Translations under genes and position numbers: made by a program
Notes under the pieces: generated by a model
Databases searched by the model: none
The model's input: the letters and a program-made list of their open reading frames with translations, nothing else
Told to the model about the DNA's origin: nothing
In this document: in pieces, positions 5,829 through 9,978 of the stretch
Numbering within the stretch: position 1 is the stretch's first letter
Layout: each line of letters begins with the position of its first letter
NCBI GenBank assembly: GCA_003510345.1
Contig: DOMW01000265.1
Location: 236-10,213 of the forward strand
Length of the DNA stretch: 9,978 bases
Source: Clostridiales bacterium
GTDB lineage: Bacteria; Bacillota; Clostridia; Christensenellales; Christensenellaceae
Direction: 5' to 3'

Positions 5829-5834
5829 TATAAT
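5829..5834 (+). promoter_or_regulatory. Extended -10 promoter of the small toxin-like gene
   Basis: A perfect TATAAT is preceded by TGG, an extended -10 element, while the -35 region (around 5806-5811, GGGCGG) is poor. A start near 5841 would place the inverted-repeat arm TGTAACCAATAGGGCGGT at the very 5' end of the mRNA. The complementary strand reads TATTAT and could serve as a back-to-back -10 box for the long-hairpin RNA. Confidence 0.6.
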
Positions 5835-5885
5835 AAAGCTTGTAACCAATAGGGCGGTAAGGTTCCCCGGAAGGGGGGCGATGCC

Positions 5886-5951
5886 ATGTACGGTGTGATT
5901 ATCATACTGGTTCTGGTGATTGCCATTCTAAAGCTTATTAAAGAGCTATAG
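5886..5951 (+). CDS. 21-residue hydrophobic peptide, candidate type I toxin
   Basis: The peptide reads MYGVIIILVLVIAILKLIKEL: about 14 uninterrupted hydrophobic residues, then a basic amphipathic end, a composition typical of small membrane-acting toxins of type I toxin-antitoxin loci and of other single-helix membrane peptides. The ATG at 5886 follows a GGGGGG ribosome site, which lies in a hairpin CCCC-GGAA-GGGG (about 5866-5877) that could hide it. The coding region is enclosed by the inverted repeat at 5841-5858/6025-6043, has its own extended -10 promoter, and is followed immediately by a terminator usable in both directions and by a strong convergent promoter. That layout resembles the Fst/par type, in which an antisense RNA blocks toxin translation. 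I do not recognise the peptide itself, and the toxin role is inference. Confidence 0.55.
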   Translation: MYGVIIILVLVIAILKLIKEL

Positions 5952-5979
5952 AAAAACCGCCTAACGAAAGCGGCTTTCT
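5952..5979. terminator. Bidirectional terminator at the end of the small peptide gene
   Basis: CCGC (5957-5960) pairs with GCGG (5970-5973). On the minus strand the stem is followed by TTTTT (5956-5952), a proper intrinsic terminator; on the + strand it is followed by CTTTCT, which is weaker. AGAAA/TTTCT outside the GC stem can extend it. It starts directly after the peptide's TAG. Confidence 0.6.
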
Positions 5980-6037
5980 ACAGTCTTAAAAACTGATTAT
6001 GGGGGAGCCGCCTCGGACAAGGCAACCGCCCTTATTG
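5952..6037 (-). ncRNA. Candidate antisense (antitoxin) RNA
   Basis: Transcription from the strong minus-strand promoter at 6043-6072 would begin about 6037 and could end at the T-run at 5952-5956, giving an RNA of about 85 bases convergent with the peptide mRNA. It would be fully complementary to that mRNA over the terminator hairpin if the mRNA reads through. Its CCCCC stretch (opposite 6000-6004) could also pair with the peptide's G-rich ribosome site. This is inferred from promoter and terminator positions only. Confidence 0.45.
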
Positions 6038-6042
6038 GTTAC

Positions 6043-6072
6043 AGTATACACCCAAACACCGCAAGTAGTCAA
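6043..6072 (-). promoter_or_regulatory. Strong minus-strand promoter facing the peptide gene
   Basis: Read on the minus strand, TTGACT (6072-6067) and TATACT (6048-6043) each match consensus at five of six positions, with an 18-base spacer. It fires away from the surface-protein gene at 6108 and into the back of the small peptide gene, where no protein gene is found; an antisense RNA is the natural product. Confidence 0.65.
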
Positions 6073-6107
6073 GATTAAATGTAATAATATGGATGGAGGA
6101 TACGGAA

Positions 6108-6812
6108 ATGAAGAAGCGGATTATAGGCATTATCGCGGCGGTTGCGATCGCGGTTATTGTACTGGTGAGCGTTGTACGGCCAAACGTGGCGGAGGTTCCC
6201 GCAAGCGCAAGTGAAGCGGCAGAGAAAACCGCGCAGGTTTCCGCAAAGCCAACAGCCATGCCCGAAGCAAACGAGGTTGCGCAGGCCGCTGGGCAGGAGA
6301 ACGCCCCGGCAAGCAAGCCCAGTGTTGCCGCGGTCGCGGTAAAGCCGAGTGTAAGCGGCGCAAAGGCGGCGGATGTTCCGGCGGCAAGCGTAAAGCCCAC
6401 GGACAAGCCCACCAGCGCACCTTCTTCTTCTCCAACCAAAGCCCCTGTAAGCAGCGGCAACAACAGCGCAAGCACACCAGCCCCAACAACAGCGCCGACC
6501 ACCGCCCCGGCAGACCCGAACGCCGGGAAGAAGTGGTACGAGGAACAAGGGCACTATGAAACGGTAGTGGTGAAGGATGGGTATACCTATGAGGAGCCCG
6601 TGTTTGAGAAACGCGAGGTATCCATATGCAATGTGTGTGGAGCTGATATTACGGGAAACACAGCAGAACACACAAAAGCACATATGTTAGCAGGAGAAGG
6701 GGGCGGGTGGCATGGAGAAGTGCGGCAAGTCCAAACTGGCACAACGACCATGACCGTGCCGCCCGTCACAGAACAAGTATGGGTGGTTGACCGCCCGGCT
6801 GGGTACTATTAA
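6108..6812 (+). CDS. Membrane-anchored Pro/Ala/Ser/Thr-rich protein with C2H2 zinc-site-like extracellular domain
   Basis: The 234-residue protein starts MKKRIIGIIAAVAIAVIVLV, a basic start plus a hydrophobic helix that is either a signal anchor or a signal peptide without an obvious cleavage motif. Residues about 28-140 are a low-complexity Ala/Pro/Ser/Thr/Lys linker likely to span or bind the cell wall. The C-terminal domain (about 143-234) contains CNVCGADITGN...EHTKAH, giving Cys174, Cys177, His188 and His192 as a potential zinc site. It is flanked by Tyr/Trp-rich strands WYEEQGHYE and WVVDRPAGYY. I know similar 'CxxCGADITG' modules from extracellular proteins of Clostridia, but no function is assigned. 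The ATG at 6108 has GGAGGA seven bases upstream; an in-frame ATG at 6093 lies before that site. The next gene follows after 17 bases. Confidence 0.75.
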   Translation: MKKRIIGIIAAVAIAVIVLVSVVRPNVAEVPASASEAAEKTAQVSAKPTAMPEANEVAQAAGQENAPASKPSVAAVAVKPSVSGAKAADVPAASVKPTDKPTSAPSSSPTKAPVSSGNNSASTPAPTTAPTTAPADPNAGKKWYEEQGHYETVVVKDGYTYEEPVFEKREVSICNVCGADITGNTAEHTKAHMLAGEGGGWHGEVRQVQTGTTTMTVPPVTEQVWVVDRPAGYY

Positions 6813-6829
6813 AAAGGGGGGAGAATGAA

Positions 6830-7072
6830 ATGTGTGCATTGCGCTTTTTTGCGGGGTTGTTTACGATTATATTAATTGTTATGACTGCGATGAATGGTAT
6901 TCGTACAACGTGGTATGGCTGGATAATAACGGGGCTTTGCTTTTACCTTCCGTTGATACTTATCAAAGTGTATCAAGTTAAACGCGAAAAGCGATATATG
7001 AGGGAATTGCAACAAACAATCACAAACGGAATCCGGGATGCTTTTGATTCAAATCCCGAAAATCGCATATAA
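6830..7072 (+). CDS. Small two-helix membrane protein of unknown function
   Basis: The 80-residue protein has two hydrophobic segments, about residues 5-22 (RFFAGLFTIILIVMTAM) and 28-47 (WYGWIITGLCFYLPLILIKV), joined by a short loop, then a charged cytoplasmic-looking tail (KREKRYMRELQQTITNG). No family is recognised. The ATG at 6830 follows AAAGGGGGGAG. An ATG five bases earlier in another frame gives no membrane protein. It lies 17 bases after the C2H2-domain protein and before two terminators, so the two genes probably form an operon. Confidence 0.65.
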   Translation: MCALRFFAGLFTIILIVMTAMNGIRTTWYGWIITGLCFYLPLILIKVYQVKREKRYMRELQQTITNGIRDAFDSNPENRI

Positions 7073-7092
7073 AGTAATAGCATACTGAAAAT

Positions 7093-7117
7093 AGGGCTTG
7101 CGCAAGCAGCCCTTTTT
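7093..7117 (+). terminator. Intrinsic terminator 1 after the membrane protein gene
   Basis: AGGGCT (7093-7098) pairs with AGCCCT (7108-7113) and five T follow at 7113-7117. The loop contains the palindrome GCTTGCGCAAGC, which offers an alternative stem. Confidence 0.8.
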
Positions 7118-7128
7118 CAATACTGATC

Positions 7129-7162
7129 AACCCCGCTCGCCATTCGGTTCGCGGGGTTTTTT
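7129..7162 (+). terminator. Intrinsic terminator 2, in tandem
   Basis: AACCCCGC (7129-7136) pairs with GCGGGGTT (7151-7158), eight base pairs, followed by a T-run through 7162. With the hairpin 12 bases upstream it insulates the large surface-protein gene from the operon before it. That gene's own promoter is not clear; TATAGT near 7177-7182 is a possible -10 box without a good -35 partner. Confidence 0.85.
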
Positions 7163-7204
7163 AATACAAAAATATATAGTAAAACAGGGAGGAATACAAA
7201 GCAA

Positions 7205-9978
7205 ATGAAACAGTTTTTTAAAAAATCGTTTATTCTGCTTATCATATTCACAATTTGTTTCTCGCTTGTCGCGGCCAGCTCCCCGCCGATCGGCTCGGCG
7301 GAAAGCCAAACGGAACCCGGCGGCATGGCGGCCAACGCCCCGCCGGTCGGCGAGGGATTCACATCCGTCGTGCGGGTACTGTACAAATACTATGACGCGA
7401 AAAAGAATCAGAATATCACACGCTTTGAGGACTACACGGTCGAATCTGAACATGAATTTAGCAGCTATGTAAGGCTGGACGAAGAGGGAACGTCGGCGCT
7501 GATCGCGGCGAACCAGTATCCGGGTATCCTGCCCGTGAGTACGGACGAACTGCGGTTTCGTGTTCTGGCGGGCGAGGCTGATATCACCGACAAAGCGGCA
7601 TACGATACGCAGACCGGCTATGTTTCGCTGCCCGGCAGTTTTTACGGACAAAGTATCACCATTGAATGGTATTGCCCGGCGTCCGATGTGGTCGAGCTTC
7701 CGGTAAAGGTGGATGTTATGATCGCCCCGGGAAACGGCGGGGAAAGCAAAAGCACGACAATCGAACTGACGCTGCCGTCTAACGCGGACACAATCAGCGT
7801 ACCGCTGCAAGGTGCGAATAATGTGGTCGTGACACAGAATATGATCGATTTTCTGCCGGAAGAGCATACACTAAGCGACGGAACGCTTACGATGAACGTA
7901 TCGGCGGTAGGCGGCGACGTTACCGTTTCGGCGGTACAGACCGCGCGAACGCGGGGAACCGGGTTTACAACTGTGGTGCACGACCGGCAACAGGACAACT
8001 CAATCGATTACGGGTATATTACATCATATTACGTTGCGAACGGGAACCCGGCGTTTTGCCTTAGCCCGGTTTTATCGGGCGTGGCGGATGGCAACTACAC
8101 CATTTCGGCCAACTCATTCATACAGCGCGGCGGAACCTATGACGTACTGATCAAAGCCGCATATTACTTGTATGGCGGGCCGGGCTGGGATAGCGTTAAG
8201 AACAACCTGTTCGGTAGCGACGCGAACCGATTTGAGTATGCTTACGGGCTAAGCCACGCCGCCGCCGCGTACATCTACCTGGGGCTTATCGGCGAGAACG
8301 CGGACAACGCGTTCAAGGGTTTGAATTCCAGCACCGCGACACACCTTAGAAATGTGGTCGCCGCTGTGGGCGCACAGCCCATGCCGCCCGATGGGTTTGA
8401 TGTGTTTTTGTATGGCAGCGGCAACCCATCACAGCAAATGCTAATGGGGTGGAATTACACGCCCGCGCCCCCGGTGGGCAGTGTAGAGATCGAAAAAACT
8501 TCCAGTAATCCGTCACTCACGAACAACAACCCTTGCTACAGTCTTGCGGGCGCGGTGTACGACGTGTACACCGATGGTAACGTGAAGGTGGGTTCCATCA
8601 CGACAGGCGCGGACGGCAAAGGCCGCCTTGATGGCCTTGCGTCCGGTGCATATTACATCGTGGAGGTCGTCGCGCCGCAGGGGTTTGCGCTGGACAGTTC
8701 GCACGTTTCCTTTTCCATCGTATCTAGTCAGACAACCACGGTGAAGGTGACGGATACCGCGCAAACTGACCCCGTGGGTATCCTGCTGCGAAAACTGGAC
8801 AGTGGCAGCGGCGCGAGCGACCCGCAAGGCAACGCGAGTTTAGAGTATGCACTCTTTACAGTCAAATTTTATAAGGGATATTTTTACACTGAGGCGGAGC
8901 TGGCCGGGGTAGCCGCTGAACGGACTTGGGTGTTTTTTACTGACGCAGACGGTTACGCTGTGTTTAGTAGTGATTATCTTGCCTGGGGTGATTCCTTTTA
9001 CTACTTTGCTGGCGACCCCACCTTACCGCTGGGTACGGTTACCATTCAAGAGACGTCAGCGCCTACCGGCTATCTGATCGACAATACTTTGTTTATCCGC
9101 CAGATTACATCAGAAGGTAACACAGAGGAAGTATATACCTACAACGCCCCGATCGTGCCCGAAACCGTCATCCGTGGCGGCGTATCGGTCACAAAGTTTG
9201 ACAGTGAGCTGAACACGGCCACGCCGCAGGGCGACGCAACACTCGCCGGGGCTGTGTTCGAGATCGTAAACCGCAGCGAGGAAGCTGTGCTTGTGGGCGG
9301 CGCGTCTTATGTGCCCGGCGCGGTGGTGCATACAATGACGACGGACGCGGCGGGCGTCGCCACGACGGTAAGCGACCTGCTGCCCTACGGGCGGTATGAG
9401 GTGATCGAGAAAACGCCGCCCGGCGGCTACCGGGAAACGGGCAAGACCAGTCAAATTTTTAACATTTCTGCGAACGGAACCATTGTCAACCTTAATACGA
9501 CAGCCACCGCGATCAAGAACGACCCGATACGCGGCGGGGTGTCGATCAGCAAATATGACGCGGAGCTTAACACGGCAGCGGCGCAGGGCGACGCCACGCT
9601 TGCCGGGGCGGTATTGGAGATATTCAACCGCAGCGCAAACAGCGTCCGCGTAAACGGTACGCCCTATGCGCCGGGCGCGGTGGTGCATACGATGGTAACG
9701 GACGCAACGGGCAGCGCCGCGACGGCAAATGACCTGCTGCCGTATGGGAATTATGAGATCATCGAAGAGACCGAACCCACCGGCTATTTGAACACGGGCA
9801 AGATCAGCCAGGCATTCAGCATCACGGCGCACGGGGTGATCGTCAACCTTACTACGAGCACGACCGCGATCAAGAACAACCCGATACGCGGCGGGGTATC
9901 GATTGTGAAATATGACGCGGAGCTGAACACGGCGACCGCGCAGGGCGGCGCAACGCTTGCGGGCGCGGTGTTTGAGAT
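7205..9978 (+). CDS. Large secreted adhesin/pilin-like protein: thioester-like domain plus Cna_B/SpaA repeats (3' end outside window)
   Basis: The frame is open for 924 codons from the ATG at 7205, which follows a GGGAGGA ribosome site, to the window edge. A signal peptide (about residues 1-31, MKQFFKKSFILLIIFTICFS then LVAASS) is followed by a beta-rich region. A domain at about 265-410 then resembles surface thioester domains: PAFCLSPVLSG with Cys285, and SHAAAAYIYLG around His351 where the partner Gln motif is normally found. From about residue 427 on come prealbumin-like Cna_B/SpaA domains: one at 427-520, a larger one at about 523-657 with an insertion (FYKGYFYTEAELAG), and near-identical repeats starting at 658, 777 and 896. 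They show the E-[ET]-x-P-x-GY signature (IEKTPPGGY, IEETEPTGY) and a Lys in the first strand (VTKFD, ISKYD), the pattern of intramolecular Lys-Asn/Asp isopeptide domains. An LPXTG-type sorting signal would be expected beyond the window. Confidence 0.88.
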   Translation, partial: MKQFFKKSFILLIIFTICFSLVAASSPPIGSAESQTEPGGMAANAPPVGEGFTSVVRVLYKYYDAKKNQNITRFEDYTVESEHEFSSYVRLDEEGTSALIAANQYPGILPVSTDELRFRVLAGEADITDKAAYDTQTGYVSLPGSFYGQSITIEWYCPASDVVELPVKVDVMIAPGNGGESKSTTIELTLPSNADTISVPLQGANNVVVTQNMIDFLPEEHTLSDGTLTMNVSAVGGDVTVSAVQTARTRGTGFTTVVHDRQQDNSIDYGYITSYYVANGNPAFCLSPVLSGVADGNYTISANSFIQRGGTYDVLIKAAYYLYGGPGWDSVKNNLFGSDANRFEYAYGLSHAAAAYIYLGLIGENADNAFKGLNSSTATHLRNVVAAVGAQPMPPDGFDVFLYGSGNPSQQMLMGWNYTPAPPVGSVEIEKTSSNPSLTNNNPCYSLAGAVYDVYTDGNVKVGSITTGADGKGRLDGLASGAYYIVEVVAPQGFALDSSHVSFSIVSSQTTTVKVTDTAQTDPVGILLRKLDSGSGASDPQGNASLEYALFTVKFYKGYFYTEAELAGVAAERTWVFFTDADGYAVFSSDYLAWGDSFYYFAGDPTLPLGTVTIQETSAPTGYLIDNTLFIRQITSEGNTEEVYTYNAPIVPETVIRGGVSVTKFDSELNTATPQGDATLAGAVFEIVNRSEEAVLVGGASYVPGAVVHTMTTDAAGVATTVSDLLPYGRYEVIEKTPPGGYRETGKTSQIFNISANGTIVNLNTTATAIKNDPIRGGVSISKYDAELNTAAAQGDATLAGAVLEIFNRSANSVRVNGTPYAPGAVVHTMVTDATGSAATANDLLPYGNYEIIEETEPTGYLNTGKISQAFSITAHGVIVNLTTSTTAIKNNPIRGGVSIVKYDAELNTATAQGGATLAGAVFE
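9176..9978 (+). repeat. Tandem 357-bp repeats encoding Cna_B domains
   Basis: Units begin at 9176, 9533 and 9890 (the last cut by the window end), each exactly 357 bases (119 codons). They open with codons for RGGVS followed by K[FY]D.ELNTA. Long stretches are nearly identical at DNA level, for example around CAGGGCGACGC and TGACCTGCTGCC, while the middle of each unit (residues after FEI/LEI) differs more. Such repeats can change number by recombination or slippage. Confidence 0.92.

Larger units (their letters stand above)
5841..6043. repeat. Inverted repeat bracketing the small peptide gene
   Basis: TGTAACCAATAGGGCGGT (5841-5858) and ACCGCCCTTATTGGTTACA (6025-6043) are reverse complements except for one extra base in the right arm. 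Each arm lies just downstream of, or touches, a -10 box directed inward, so two convergent RNAs would begin with nearly the same sequence. On one long transcript the two arms could also pair and close it end to end. Confidence 0.8.

Noticed and set aside
6032..6502. Minus-strand open frame of Ala/Gly/Thr-rich composition
   Set aside because: It is opposite the low-complexity linker of the surface protein; its composition simply mirrors that linker.
7127..7867. Long minus-strand open frame opposite the start of the adhesin gene
   Set aside because: It runs antisense to a well-supported gene, lacks a ribosome site and family motifs, and its Arg/His-rich composition is what antisense of GC-rich coding produces.
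9110..9832. 240-codon minus-strand open frame with internal repeats
   Set aside because: It is the antisense shadow of the tandem Cna_B repeats, whose + strand has a clear signal peptide, domains and an unbroken frame.
2078..9978. A second copy of the tRNA-Lys 3' end that would mark the other junction of the element
   Set aside because: I looked for TTCGAATCGCCGG-like sequence to the right of the tRNA and found none, so the element either extends beyond the window or shares only a very short core at its far junction.
1..9978. CRISPR arrays
   Set aside because: No short, regularly spaced repeats with unique spacers are present; the only periodic sequence is the 357-bp coding repeat.

Overview
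The window looks like a chromosomal stretch of an uncultured or gut-type member of the Clostridia (Firmicutes). The reasons are Firmicutes-style strong Shine-Dalgarno sequences, compact tryptophan genes, an ICEBs1-type excisionase, a resolvase-type large serine recombinase, and a large Cna_B/SpaA-type surface protein. This taxonomic reading is inference from gene families, not from a marker gene.

Layout. (1) 1-1676: the end of a trp operon on the + strand, trpD (3' end only), trpC and trpF; trpC and trpF overlap by 4 bases. trpB and trpA do not follow. (2) 1718-2124: a tRNA cluster, tRNA-His(GTG), tRNA-Gln(TTG) and tRNA-Lys(TTT), with a good promoter in front, a second possible promoter before tRNA-Lys and an intrinsic terminator after it. 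(3) 2040-5570: the integration/regulation module of a mobile element lodged at the tRNA-Lys gene. A serine recombinase reads on the minus strand into the tRNA and takes its last 11 codons from it. Upstream in the same operon is an AT-rich XRE repressor. Divergent from these are an excisionase-like gene and three small genes, driven by a near-consensus promoter that carries two perfect palindromes 21 bp apart. No second att copy is visible, so the right end of the element is not placed. (4) 5571-6072: about 500 bases rich in RNA structure. It holds nested hairpins, a 154-base long-hairpin RNA candidate on the minus strand, and a candidate type I toxin-antitoxin locus: a 21-residue hydrophobic peptide gene facing a convergent antisense promoter, with a shared bidirectional terminator and matching sequences at the two predicted RNA 5' ends. 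(5) 6108-9978: envelope genes. These are a membrane-anchored Pro/Ala/Ser/Thr-rich protein with a C2H2 zinc-site-like domain, a small two-helix membrane protein, two tandem terminators, and a very large secreted adhesin/pilin-like protein running off the window. The adhesin has a thioester-like head domain followed by Cna_B-like domains, the last of which are 357-bp tandem repeats.

The most interesting region is 5571-6072: the compensatory G:U pattern of the long hairpin and the head-to-head toxin-like locus are both read directly from sequence, but their functions are inferred.
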